The translations under genes were made by a program, and so were the position numbers. A stretch of 64,000 nucleotides of DNA, taken from Cryobacterium sp. GrIS_2_6 (GTDB lineage Bacteria; Actinomycetota; Actinomycetes; Actinomycetales; Microbacteriaceae). The notes under the pieces were generated by a model, which had not been told where the DNA came from, made no database searches, and saw only the letters and a program-made list of their open reading frames with translations. Positions 36,253-44,693 of this stretch are shown here, in pieces (position 1 is the first letter of the stretch; each line of letters opens with the position of its first letter). Location of the stretch: positions 3,658,001 to 3,722,000 of the forward strand of contig NZ_JAXCHP010000001.1 in the NCBI RefSeq assembly GCF_035984545.1, given 5' to 3'.

Positions 36253-37545
36253 GTGACCGCTTCTTCCGCTCCGGCGCGGCCCGTCCAGCAGGCTGTGCCC
36301 ATGCATCCGGCCGCACTGACCCGCCGGGAGCTGCGCGAGCAGGAACGCCTCGCCGCGACACCCCTGGCCGCTGCATACCGCGCCGCAGCAGCCGACGCGC
36401 TGGCCGTTCCCGCCGTTTCGAACGCCGCACGGCCGATCGAACTCAGCGCCGACGCTGCGCGGGCCATCGCCGATGAACTCGCCGAACCCGAACTCGCCGC
36501 CGTGACGGTCAACGACACCGACCGCCTGATTGCTGCCCCGGCCGCCGCCGACGCACCCGTGACCGACCTCGACCAGCTCCTGACGGAGGCCGGGACGCCG
36601 ACCACATCGATCCCGCTGCCGACCAGGTCCCAGGTGCGCGCCGTGAAGTCCGGCTCCCACGGCTCCGCCCGTGCCGCCGGGGCGATCCGGGCCCTGGACG
36701 ACGCCGGCCAGCCGGTCCGCCCGTCTCGGACCGCATCGCGGACCGCGTCACGGGCCCTCCGCAGCGGCACGATGAAGCAGCCGACCCGGCGACCCGCCGT
36801 CCAGGCGCCGTCCCAGCGGCCGGCACCGAAGCTGCGCCGCCTCGCCACAACGGGCGTCACGGTCGTCGCCATGGCCTTCGTCGCCCTGATGGCCGTGTCC
36901 ACGTCGCTTCCCGCCGAAGCGCTGCTCTCCTCGGCCGACGTGCAGGCCGCCGCCCGGCTCTCCACGCAGACCTCACCGGCCGAACCGGCGCAGACGCTCA
37001 GCATGGACGGCGGCACGGACACGATTTCCGTCACGCGCGACGGCTTCGAATCGAAGTCGATCGCCGAGGTCGCCGCGGCGAGCGGCATCCGCATGGAAGC
37101 GACCTTCACCAACAATCCGAACGGCACGATCCAGTGGCCCTTCGCGGTCGGCGTGCACATCGGCGACCGATTCGGTTATCGCAACTGCGCCGGCTGTTCC
37201 GCTGACCACCAGGGCCAGGACTTCAACCCTGGCATCGGCGCCCCGATCCAGTCCATCGCCGACGGCGTCGTGAGCTACACCGAAGACGGCGAAGGCAGCC
37301 TCGGCGTGCACATGATCATCGACCACGTCATCGACGGCAAGGTCGTCTCGAGCGTCTACGCGCACATGATCCACGGCTCGATGCTCTTCAAGACCGGCGA
37401 CGTCGTCAAGGTCGGCCAGGTCATCGGTAAGGTCGGTAACACAGGAATGTCCACCGGCCCGCACCTGCACTTCGAGATCCGCCTCGGCGGCAAGGACGGT
37501 GTCCACGTCGACCCGCTCGTCTGGCTCCGCGCCAACACGAACTAG
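36253..37545 (+). CDS. M23 family metallopeptidase (cell-wall endopeptidase)
   Basis: The C-terminal domain carries the LytM zinc motifs: HQGQDF, and HLHFEIRLGG near the end. A membrane segment (VTVVAMAFVALMAVS) follows a cytoplasmic Ala/Arg-rich region, so the catalytic part is outside and should cut peptidoglycan cross-bridges. I favour the GTG at 36253 with GGAAG upstream (430 residues). The frame is open to a GTG at 36112, but codons between have low third-position GC. A TAGCCT box at 36103-36108 would start the mRNA at about 36115, after that GTG. Confidence 0.9.
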   Translation: MTASSAPARPVQQAVPMHPAALTRRELREQERLAATPLAAAYRAAAADALAVPAVSNAARPIELSADAARAIADELAEPELAAVTVNDTDRLIAAPAAADAPVTDLDQLLTEAGTPTTSIPLPTRSQVRAVKSGSHGSARAAGAIRALDDAGQPVRPSRTASRTASRALRSGTMKQPTRRPAVQAPSQRPAPKLRRLATTGVTVVAMAFVALMAVSTSLPAEALLSSADVQAAARLSTQTSPAEPAQTLSMDGGTDTISVTRDGFESKSIAEVAAASGIRMEATFTNNPNGTIQWPFAVGVHIGDRFGYRNCAGCSADHQGQDFNPGIGAPIQSIADGVVSYTEDGEGSLGVHMIIDHVIDGKVVSSVYAHMIHGSMLFKTGDVVKVGQVIGKVGNTGMSTGPHLHFEIRLGGKDGVHVDPLVWLRANTN

Positions 37546-37568
37546 AGCCCGCCGCGCGCCCTATGGCG

Positions 37569-38516
37569 CTAGTCGGTGACGTCGCTCGAGCGGCCGCGAT
37601 CGATGGCCTCGAGCAGGCTCGTCGGCAGTGCGAACGGGGTGAGTCCGGCGATGCTCAGCAGGTCGTCCCCTGCCCGCACCGCGGGTTCGAGGGCGACAAC
37701 CTGATTGTGCAGGCGTTCCATCTGGACGTCCAGGCGATTGGCGACATCCGCCGCCTCTTTGAGCTCGGCGACGAGGTTCGCCGGCACGACGCCGCGGTAC
37801 TTGTAGAAAATCTTGTGTTCGAGGCTCGCCCAGAAGTCCATCGCCACGGTGCGGATCTGGATCTCGACGGTGACCGGCTCGACCCGGTCGGACATGAACA
37901 CCGGGATCGCCACGATCAGATGCAGGCTCTTGTAGCCGTTCGACTTGGGGGCGGCGACGTAGTCCTTGACCTCGAGGACGGTGACGTCTTCCTGGCTCGT
38001 CAGCATGTCGAGCACCCGATAGGTGTCGGAGATGAAGCTACAGGTGACCCGGATGCCCGCAATGTCCTGGATCTGCCGGCGGATGTCCTCGAGGTCGAGC
38101 GGGCAGCCCTTGCGGAGAGCCTTGTTCAGGATCCCCTCCGGCGATTTGATCCGGGAGCTGACGTGCTCGATCGGGCTGTAGTCGTGGATGGACGCGAACT
38201 CTTCCTTGAGGATGTTGATCTTCGTCATCATCTCGTCGGTCGCGAACTTGTAGGACATCATGAAGCGGGTGAGCTCGGTCTTGATCTCATGGTGGCGCGC
38301 CTTCTCGGCGTCGCTCTCGGCCTGAATCTCGGCGTGTGTCCAGGCGGGTGCCTCGTCGTAGGCTCCTGCACGTGACTCTCTGCGAGCCCCAGACCGGGTT
38401 CCTGACCCTGAACCGGACTCGACGACGAGGTCGGTATCCGTGCTCTCCTGCGCGACGAGGTCGGTATCCGTGCTCTGCTGGATGCCGGCGACGCTGTCGG
38501 TCTGTGGGGCGGTCAC
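37569..38516 (-). CDS. Small alarmone synthetase (RelA/SpoT synthetase domain)
   Basis: The 315-residue protein contains only the (p)ppGpp synthetase fold: SSRIKSPEGILNKALRKG, IQDIAGIRVTCSFISDTYRVLDML, NGYKSLHLIVAIPV, and VEIQIRTVAMDFWASLEHKIFYKY. The hydrolase, TGS and ACT domains of full RelA are missing, as in RelQ-type enzymes. An N-terminal extension of about 55 residues is Ser/Thr/Gly-rich and contains a repeated ESTDTDLV motif. AAGGAG precedes the GTG start at 38516. Confidence 0.92.
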   Translation of the reverse strand: MTAPQTDSVAGIQQSTDTDLVAQESTDTDLVVESGSGSGTRSGARRESRAGAYDEAPAWTHAEIQAESDAEKARHHEIKTELTRFMMSYKFATDEMMTKINILKEEFASIHDYSPIEHVSSRIKSPEGILNKALRKGCPLDLEDIRRQIQDIAGIRVTCSFISDTYRVLDMLTSQEDVTVLEVKDYVAAPKSNGYKSLHLIVAIPVFMSDRVEPVTVEIQIRTVAMDFWASLEHKIFYKYRGVVPANLVAELKEAADVANRLDVQMERLHNQVVALEPAVRAGDDLLSIAGLTPFALPTSLLEAIDRGRSSDVTD

Positions 38517-38673
38517 GGTGTGCTCCTTCTGCAGGCGCCAGATCGGCGCCGCTCCCCCAATCCTCCCACTTCGGGGCTGCGGGTCGGCTGGGATGACGCC
38601 CCGCCGAGCCTGGCGGGGCGTGTTCTGGACTCCGGGACCCGATCTATCGTCGCTCCTGCACGGGCCACCTGCG

Positions 38674-38737
38674 GAATGCAGGATGAGAGGCGCACTGAGG
38701 CGGGGGCAGCCTCAACGGCTTTCTCATCCTGCGTTTC
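38674..38737. repeat. Nested inverted repeat, family 1 copy B
   Basis: The outer arms GAATGCAGGATGAGA and TCTCATCCTGCGTTTC pair with one mismatch. The inner arms TGAGGC (38696-38701) and GCCTCA (38709-38714) are perfect. It lies about 100 bases upstream of the DUF559 gene. Confidence 0.85.
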
Positions 38738-38835
38738 ACCCGCTCCCGCCGGCAGGGAGCCGACTCGCGGGGCGAGTTGTCCACAGATCTCGACCCCGAG
38801 GACGCGGGGACGCACCACCGCGGCACTCTGGGGCC

Positions 38836-39753
38836 ATGACGGATGCGGCGGCAGTAGTCAGGAAGGTCGGCGGAGCGGCGAGTTACGGGTACCTCGCAAT
38901 GGCGGGAGTGCCGAGGTCTGTGGTCCAAGGGGCCGTGCGATCGGGGGAGCTCCGCCGGGTGCGGAACGGGTGGTTCGCCGTTCCCGAGGCTGCGACCGAT
39001 GTGGTCAGGGCCGTGCGGGTCGGAGGCACGCTGACCGGGGCATCCGTCGCGCGGCTGCATGGGCTCTGGTTGCTTCCCGACCGGATGCTGCACGTCCGTG
39101 TCCCCGCGACGGCGAGCCGGCTGCGAGACCCCGGCGACCCCACTCGACGGCTCGAGGCGGAGAGGCATCGGGTGTGCGTGCACTACAGCCGGTCGCCGGG
39201 AACAGGGCGCTCGCGCGACCCGCTCGTCCGCGCCCTCACGGAGATGTTCCTCTGCGACCCCGGCGATGCCGCGGTCGTCGCTGTCGACTCCGCGCTCAAC
39301 CTCCGCGAACTCGGTCCCGGCGGACTCGCCGAACTCCGCGCGAACCTCAGCCCGGCCCAGCGGAAGCGGCTCGCGCTCGTCGACGGGGGCAGCGATTCCG
39401 GGCTTGAGACGCTGCTCCGGTTGTTTTGCGTGCGCCAGCGGATGCGCGTGCGCACCCAGGTCCGGATCCGCGGTGTCGGCCGGGTCGACCTGCTCGTGGG
39501 CCACCGCCTGGTGCTCGAACTCGACGGTGAAGGATTCCATACCGGAATCGAGTTCGAGAACGACCGGCGCCGCAACTTCGAACTGGTTCAGCTCGGGTAT
39601 CTTGTCGTGCGGATCAGCTACAAGATGCTGCTGCATGACCGGGAGCGCGTCGAGGCCGGAATCCTCGCCCTCGTCCGCAGGGACGAGCACCTCTGGACCG
39701 CGTCGCGCGTCCGGCCGACGCCGACGCGAAATGCAGGACCATGCGCGGGTTGA
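38836..39753 (+). CDS. DUF559 protein with AbiEi-like N-terminus (putative nuclease)
   Basis: The 305-residue protein starts with a winged-helix-like segment resembling AbiEi/antitoxin-4 N-termini (GYLAMAGVPRSVVQGAVRSGELRRV; GTLTGASVARLHGLW). The C-terminal 110 residues resemble DUF559, a Vsr-like PD-(D/E)XK fold. GRVDLLVGHRLVLELDGEGFH supplies the Asp and Glu, and NDRRRNFELVQLGYLVVRISY the later helix and strand. Such genes are common in Microbacteriaceae, often as several paralogues, and have no proven role. Its last codons and stop are built from repeat copy C, and copy B lies upstream. Confidence 0.75.
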   Translation: MTDAAAVVRKVGGAASYGYLAMAGVPRSVVQGAVRSGELRRVRNGWFAVPEAATDVVRAVRVGGTLTGASVARLHGLWLLPDRMLHVRVPATASRLRDPGDPTRRLEAERHRVCVHYSRSPGTGRSRDPLVRALTEMFLCDPGDAAVVAVDSALNLRELGPGGLAELRANLSPAQRKRLALVDGGSDSGLETLLRLFCVRQRMRVRTQVRIRGVGRVDLLVGHRLVLELDGEGFHTGIEFENDRRRNFELVQLGYLVVRISYKMLLHDRERVEAGILALVRRDEHLWTASRVRPTPTRNAGPCAG

Positions 39754-39793
39754 GGCTGGGGGAGTCTCAGCGGCGTTCTGATCCTGCATTTCG
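39727..39793. repeat. Nested inverted repeat, family 1 copy C
   Basis: Outer arms CGAAATGCAGGA (39727-39738) and TCCTGCATTTCG (39782-39793) pair perfectly. Inner arms TGAGGCT (39751-39757) and AGTCTCA (39763-39769) pair with one G-T. The TGA that begins the inner stem is the stop codon of the DUF559 gene. Confidence 0.88.
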
Positions 39794-39842
39794 TGAGTTC
39801 GCGAACATCGATCTGCGACACCTCGGCTGAGGGAGGGTGGAG

Positions 39843-41510
39843 CTAGGCGAGCAGCCAGGCCGTGGTGTCGCCGGGCAGGGTGCGTCCCGTGAGAGGTTCA
39901 CTGGCGAGCAGCACCTCGCCGGCGGGCAGGGTGACGGATGCCGCCCCCGTGTTCGCGACGACGGTCACGCTGCCGTTCGTGAACGCCACGACCGCGTCAC
40001 CGAGCCCGTTCAGCCAGGACACCGAACCGAGCCCGAGGCCGTGCTCCCTGCGGAGCCGGAGGGCGAGCTTGTAGAGCTCGAGGGTCGACGTCGGCACGCC
40101 TTCCTGCACGTCGCGGGCGAGTTCGCCCCAGATGGCCGGCTGCGGCAACCAGCTGGCCGCGGTCGGGCCGAAACCGTAGGACGGGGCCGAGCCGACCCAG
40201 GGCAGCGGCACGCGGCATCCGTCCCGGCCATAGCGTTCACCGTTGGTGCGGAACCAGGTCGGGTCCTCGCGAGCGGTGTCTGGCAGGTCGACGACCTCGG
40301 GCAGGCCGAGTTCCTCGCCCTGGTACAGGTAGCTCGAGCCGGGCAGGGCGAGCATGAGAGCGGATGCCGCCCGCGCGCGGCGCAGGCCGACGACGGTATC
40401 GGGAAGGCCGACCGTCTTCGGGCCGATGCCGTGACCCTGCAGGTTGTCGCCCGTGAGCGCGAGACGCGAGGCGTGCCTGACCACGTCGTGGTTGGAGAGC
40501 ACCCAGGTGCTCGGCGCCCCGACCGCGCTGAACGCGGCGAGGGAATCGTCGATGACGCGGCGGAGGGCGGGGCCGCCCCAGAGGGTCTCGAGGTAGGCGA
40601 AGTTGAAGGCCTGGTGCATCTCGTCGGGGCGAACCCACTCGGCGACGTGGCTGAGTGGGTCGACCCAGGCCTCGGCGGCCAGGATCCGGTCGCCGGGGTA
40701 CTCGTCGAGCACGAGCCGCCAGTCGCGGTAGATCTCGTGCACTCCGGGCTGCGCCCAGTACGGGGCGGTCGCGGCGGGCTCGGCGACGACGCCCGGCTCG
40801 AGCGCGGTGGCTCCGCCCATGCTGCCGCCGTCCGCGGGGGGAATGTAGTCAGGGAGGCCTGCGGCCTTGATCATGCCGTGTGCGACGTCGACCCGGAAAC
40901 CGTCGGCGCCGCGGTCGAGCCAGAAGCGCAGCACGTCGCGGAACTGTGCGCGCACCCATGGGCTCTGCCAGTCGAGGTCCGGCTGGCTCGAGTCGAAGAG
41001 GTGCAGGTACCACTGGCCAGGAGTGCCGTCGGCCTCCATGACGCGGGTCCACGCGAGACCGCCGAAGACGGATTCCCAGTTGTTCGGCGGCAGCTGGCCA
41101 TTGACACCCTTGCCGTCGCGGAAAATGTAGTGCCCGCGCTCCTCGCTGCCCGGGCCGGCCGCGAGGGCGGCCTGGAACCAGGGGTGATCGTTCGAGGAGT
41201 GGTTGGGCACGATATCGACGATGACCCGGATGCCGAGATCGTGCGCCGTCGCCTGCAGGGTGGCGAAATCGTCGAGGGTGCCGAAGAGGGGATCGACGTC
41301 GCAGTAGTCGGCCACGTCGTACCCCGCGTCGCGCTGGGGCGACGTATAGAACGGTGAAAGCCAGATCGCGTCGATGCCGAGATCGCGCAGGGCGGGGAGC
41401 CGGCTGGTAATGCCGGCGAGGTCGCCCATACCGTCGCCGTTCGAGTCAGCAAACGAGCGCGGATAGATCTGGTAGATAACGGCGGTACGCCACCATTCGG
41501 AGCCTGTCAT
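39843..41510 (-). CDS. GH13 alpha-glucosidase / oligo-1,6-glucosidase
   Basis: The 555-residue cytoplasmic enzyme has the GH13 regions VIVDIVPNHSS (region I), GFRVDVAHGMI with the nucleophile Asp (II), AAEAWVD with the acid/base Glu (III) and VLSNHDVVRH (IV). The opening WWRTAVIYQIYPRSFADSNGDGMGDL fits alpha-glucosidases acting on short malto- or isomalto-oligosaccharides. The ATG at 41510 is 7 bases after a TAAAGT box. It is divergent from the ABC importer genes across two LacI operators, so it should degrade what that system imports. Confidence 0.93.
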   Translation of the reverse strand: MTGSEWWRTAVIYQIYPRSFADSNGDGMGDLAGITSRLPALRDLGIDAIWLSPFYTSPQRDAGYDVADYCDVDPLFGTLDDFATLQATAHDLGIRVIVDIVPNHSSNDHPWFQAALAAGPGSEERGHYIFRDGKGVNGQLPPNNWESVFGGLAWTRVMEADGTPGQWYLHLFDSSQPDLDWQSPWVRAQFRDVLRFWLDRGADGFRVDVAHGMIKAAGLPDYIPPADGGSMGGATALEPGVVAEPAATAPYWAQPGVHEIYRDWRLVLDEYPGDRILAAEAWVDPLSHVAEWVRPDEMHQAFNFAYLETLWGGPALRRVIDDSLAAFSAVGAPSTWVLSNHDVVRHASRLALTGDNLQGHGIGPKTVGLPDTVVGLRRARAASALMLALPGSSYLYQGEELGLPEVVDLPDTAREDPTWFRTNGERYGRDGCRVPLPWVGSAPSYGFGPTAASWLPQPAIWGELARDVQEGVPTSTLELYKLALRLRREHGLGLGSVSWLNGLGDAVVAFTNGSVTVVANTGAASVTLPAGEVLLASEPLTGRTLPGDTTAWLLA

Positions 41511-41517
41511 GACGAAA

Positions 41518-41523
41518 ACTTTA
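41518..41523 (-). promoter_or_regulatory. -10 box TAAAGT of the glucosidase gene
   Basis: On the minus strand TAAAGT is followed by TTTCGTC and the ATG at 41510. The operator at 41541-41554 lies just upstream, between the expected -10 and -35. Confidence 0.55.
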
Positions 41524-41540
41524 CTGCATGTAATCCCAGA

Positions 41541-41554
41541 TGAAAGCGTTTGCA
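41541..41554. promoter_or_regulatory. LacI-family operator 1 (TGAAAGCGTTTGCA)
   Basis: The 14-mer fits the LacI/GalR consensus TGNAANCGNTTNCA at every fixed position. It overlaps the promoter region of the glucosidase gene. Confidence 0.75.
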
Positions 41555-41637
41555 GAAATCTATGCTTAAACGATTCCGACAAACTTTAAGATACCATCGT
41601 GCTTTGAATTGCCAATCAACAGTCGATCGACTAAACA

Positions 41638-41651
41638 TGTAAACGCTTGCA
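41638..41651. promoter_or_regulatory. LacI-family operator 2 (TGTAAACGCTTGCA)
   Basis: Again a full match to TGNAANCGNTTNCA, 34 bases upstream of the binding-protein gene. Together with operator 1 it suggests one regulator represses both divergent units. The window's only LacI gene is at 33775-34794. Confidence 0.75.
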
Positions 41652-41684
41652 CTTTTATTTGTTCGTTCTACGAGAGGCACACCA

Positions 41685-42923
41685 ATGATGGTGAAGAAGA
41701 AAGCCCTGCTTGCCGCCGGCGCCGTACTGGCAGCCGCAACACTGGCCCTGACCGGCTGTTCAAGCGGAGGGGCCGCCTCGACAGCGAGCTCCACGGCCGC
41801 CGCCGGCTCTGGAAGCCTGACCGTCTGGGTCGACGCCGACCGCGCACCCGTGCTCAAGGATGCCGCCGCAGCCTTCACCCAGGAGACCGGTGTCGAGGTG
41901 AAGCTGGTCCAGAAGGACTTCACCAAGATCCAGGACGAGTTCATCGCCCAGGTTCCCACCGACAAGGGCCCGGACATCACGATCGCCGCCCACGACTGGC
42001 TCGGCAACTTCGTCGCCAACGGCGTCGTCCAGCCGGTCGAACTCGGCGACACCGCCGCCAACTACCAGAAGGTCGCGGTCACGGCGATGAGCGTCGAGGG
42101 CAAGACCTACGGCGTCCCGTACTCCATCGAGAACATCGCCCTGCTCCGCAACACCGCGCTGGCGCCGGCCGCCCCCGCCACCTATGACGACATGGTCGCA
42201 GCGGGCAAGGCCGCCGGCACCGAGTTCCCGTACCTCGTGCAGCTCGGCCCGGACGCCGACCCGTACCACCTGTACCCGTTCCAGACCTCCTTCGGCGCCC
42301 CGGTCTTCGGCACCAACGCCGACGGCAGCTACAACGCGAACGACCTGTCCATCGGCAACGCCGGTGGCGAGGGCTTCGCGACCTGGCTCGGCGCCCAGGG
42401 CGCGACAGGCAACCTGAGCCTGAACGTCACGAGCGACATCGCCAAGGAGAAGTTCCTCGCGGGAGCCTCGCCCTTCCTGATCACCGGCCCGTGGAACGTC
42501 CCGGACGCCCAGAAGGCAGGCATCACCGTCGCCGTCGACCCGATCCCGTCGGCCGGCGGCCAGACGGCACAGCCGTTCGTCGGCGTGCAGGGCTTCGTCG
42601 TGAGCGCCAAGAGTAAGAACGCCCTCGCCGCGAATGAGTTCCTCGTCAACTACATCGGCAGCGAAAAGGTACAGACCGCCCTCTATAAGGTCGGCGGCCG
42701 GGCCCCGGCCAACACCGCGGCCTTCGAGGCGGCCAGCTCAGACCCGATCACCGCCGGCTTCGGCAAGGTTGCGGCCACGGCCGTCCCGATGCCGAGCATC
42801 CCGCAGATGGGCAAGGTCTGGCAGTTCTGGGGTGTCACCGAAGCGGCGATCATTTCCCAGAAGGGTGACCCGGTCGCCCTGTGGCAGAAGATGACCGCCG
42901 ACATCCAGACAGCCATCAAGTAA
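41685..42923 (+). CDS. Maltodextrin-type ABC transporter substrate-binding lipoprotein
   Basis: The 412-residue protein has a signal peptide with the lipobox LTGC at about residue 25, then a MalE-like fold: GSLTVWVDADRAPVLKDAAAAF, FIAQVPTDKGPDITIAAHDWLG, TYGVPYSIENIALLRNT and KEKFLAGASPFLITGPWN. It captures sugars outside the membrane for the MalF/MalG-like permeases encoded next. AGAGG stands 9 bases before the ATG. The 9-bp tandem repeat lies just after its stop. Confidence 0.93.
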   Translation: MMVKKKALLAAGAVLAAATLALTGCSSGGAASTASSTAAAGSGSLTVWVDADRAPVLKDAAAAFTQETGVEVKLVQKDFTKIQDEFIAQVPTDKGPDITIAAHDWLGNFVANGVVQPVELGDTAANYQKVAVTAMSVEGKTYGVPYSIENIALLRNTALAPAAPATYDDMVAAGKAAGTEFPYLVQLGPDADPYHLYPFQTSFGAPVFGTNADGSYNANDLSIGNAGGEGFATWLGAQGATGNLSLNVTSDIAKEKFLAGASPFLITGPWNVPDAQKAGITVAVDPIPSAGGQTAQPFVGVQGFVVSAKSKNALAANEFLVNYIGSEKVQTALYKVGGRAPANTAAFEAASSDPITAGFGKVAATAVPMPSIPQMGKVWQFWGVTEAAIISQKGDPVALWQKMTADIQTAIK

Positions 42924-42926
42924 CGA

Positions 42927-42987
42927 AGCACCACCAGCACCACCAGCACCACCAGCACCACCAGCACCACAGCACCACAGCACCACA
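42927..42987. repeat. 9-bp tandem repeat (CACCACCAG type) between binding-protein and permease genes
   Basis: The unit recurs about five times, then decays to an 8-bp variant (CACCACAG) for the last units. It starts 4 bases after the malE-like stop and lies in a 146-base gap. Nothing else is visible in the gap except a GAGAAGG site before the permease ATG. Confidence 0.88.
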
Positions 42988-43069
42988 GAACGACGGATGC
43001 CCGTCCCCGGCCCCCCGCGGACGGGCATCCGCTCACCAGCACAACCTGCACCCGAGAAGGCGGACAACG

Positions 43070-44692
43070 ATGACCACACCACGCACCGAGCAGGACGCGG
43101 CGCAGCTGAGGCAGACGAAACGCTCCCGGCGGGCCGCCCGGGTCGCCGAGGCCGCCTCCGCCGGGGTCAAGGTGCTCCTGGTGAAGATCGTGCTTCTCGG
43201 CATCGTCGACGCGATCAGCGTCTACGCCCTCTTCGTGCTCGTCATGAAACAGGACTGGGTCGTCGTCGGCCTCGTCGCCTTCGTGACCCTGGTCGTCAAC
43301 TGGATCTACTTCAGCCACCAGAAGCTCCCGGCCAAGTACCTCGCGCCCGGGCTGATCTTCCTGCTCATCTTCCAGATCTTCGTGATCGGCTACTCCGGCT
43401 ACATCGCTTTCACCAACTACGGCACCGGTCACAACAGCACCAAGGCCGACGCGGTCAACGCACTCATCGTCTCCTCGCAGGAGCGGGTTCCCGACTCCGC
43501 GAGCTACGGCCTCACCGTGCTCGAACAGTCCGGCGAGTTCAGCTTCCTCGTCACCGACCCCGACGGCACCATCAGCGTCGGCTCGGCGACGAGCCCCCTC
43601 CGGGTCGTCACCGACGCGACGACGGATGCCACGGGAAAGGCCACCGGCCTCGCCGGCTACACGTCGCTGCGCTTCGCCGACATCGTCGCCCAGCAGCAGG
43701 ACATCGCCGCGCTCTCCGTCCCCGTCTCGGACGACCCGAACGACGGGTCCCTCCGCACCCCCGACGGGTCGAGCGCCTACCTCTACGTCTCCGACCTTGT
43801 CTACTCCGCCGCCGACGGCACCATGACGAACAGCAGCACCGGCGTCGTCTACGCCGACAACGGCAAGACCGGCTCCTTCGTGGCGCCGAGCGGCGAGGAA
43901 CTGCTCCCCGGCTGGAAGGTCGAGGTGGGCTTCGCGAACTTCGTGCACGCCTTCGGCTCCGAGTCCATCCGCGGGCCGCTCATCAGCGTCACCCTGTGGA
44001 CCTTCGCCTTCGCCTTGCTCTCGGTGCTGACCACCTTCGGGCTCGGGCTCTTCCTCGCGATCGTCTTCAACGACCTGCGGATGCGGGGACGGAACGTCTA
44101 CCGGGTGGTGATGATCCTGCCGTACGCCTTCCCGGCCTTCCTCTCAGCCCTGGTCTGGGCGGGCATGCTCAACCCGCAATTCGGCTTCGTGAACCAGGTG
44201 CTCTTCGGCGGGGCGGACATCCCCTGGCTGACCAACGAATGGCTGGCCAAGTTCAGCATCATCTTCGTCAACCTCTGGCTCGGCTTCCCGTACATGTTCC
44301 TGGTCTGCACGGGGGCGCTGCAGTCGATCCCGTCCGAGATCCAGGAGGCCGCGACCGTGGACGGGGCGAGGCCCTGGCAGGTGTTCCGGCTGATCAAGCT
44401 CCCGCTGCTGCTCGTCTCGGTCGCGCCGCTGCTGATCTCATCGTTCGCGTTCAACTTCAACAACTTCAACCTGATCTACATGCTCACCGGCGGCGGTCCC
44501 CGTGACGTCACGGCCGGCGTGAACGTCGGGGCCACTGACATCCTGATCTCGATGGTGTACAAGGTCGCCTTCGTCGGCGCGAGCCGTGACTACGGGCTCA
44601 CGAGCGCGTTCTCGATCATCATCTTCCTGCTGGTCGCGCTCGTGTCGATCGTCAGCTTCAAACAGACCAAGGCGTTAGAGGAGTTGAACTGA
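43070..44692 (+). CDS. Maltodextrin ABC transporter permease, MalF-like
   Basis: The 540-residue permease has an N-terminal pair of membrane segments, another near FLLIFQIFVIGYSGYIAF, then an extracytoplasmic domain of about 170 residues, as in MalF. The C-terminal transporter core has the EAA loop (EIQEAATVDGARPWQVFRLIKLPLL). The start is the ATG at 43070 with GAGAAGG upstream; codons upstream in the same frame belong to the tandem repeat. malG follows after 1 base. No ATPase gene is present, so a shared MsiK-type ATPase elsewhere is likely. Confidence 0.92.
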   Translation: MTTPRTEQDAAQLRQTKRSRRAARVAEAASAGVKVLLVKIVLLGIVDAISVYALFVLVMKQDWVVVGLVAFVTLVVNWIYFSHQKLPAKYLAPGLIFLLIFQIFVIGYSGYIAFTNYGTGHNSTKADAVNALIVSSQERVPDSASYGLTVLEQSGEFSFLVTDPDGTISVGSATSPLRVVTDATTDATGKATGLAGYTSLRFADIVAQQQDIAALSVPVSDDPNDGSLRTPDGSSAYLYVSDLVYSAADGTMTNSSTGVVYADNGKTGSFVAPSGEELLPGWKVEVGFANFVHAFGSESIRGPLISVTLWTFAFALLSVLTTFGLGLFLAIVFNDLRMRGRNVYRVVMILPYAFPAFLSALVWAGMLNPQFGFVNQVLFGGADIPWLTNEWLAKFSIIFVNLWLGFPYMFLVCTGALQSIPSEIQEAATVDGARPWQVFRLIKLPLLLVSVAPLLISSFAFNFNNFNLIYMLTGGGPRDVTAGVNVGATDILISMVYKVAFVGASRDYGLTSAFSIIIFLLVALVSIVSFKQTKALEELN

Positions 44693-44693
44693 G

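Noticed and set aside
42927..42987. Possible CRISPR-like array
   Set aside because: The repeat unit is 9 bp with no spacers between units, and no cas genes are near. It is a simple tandem repeat.
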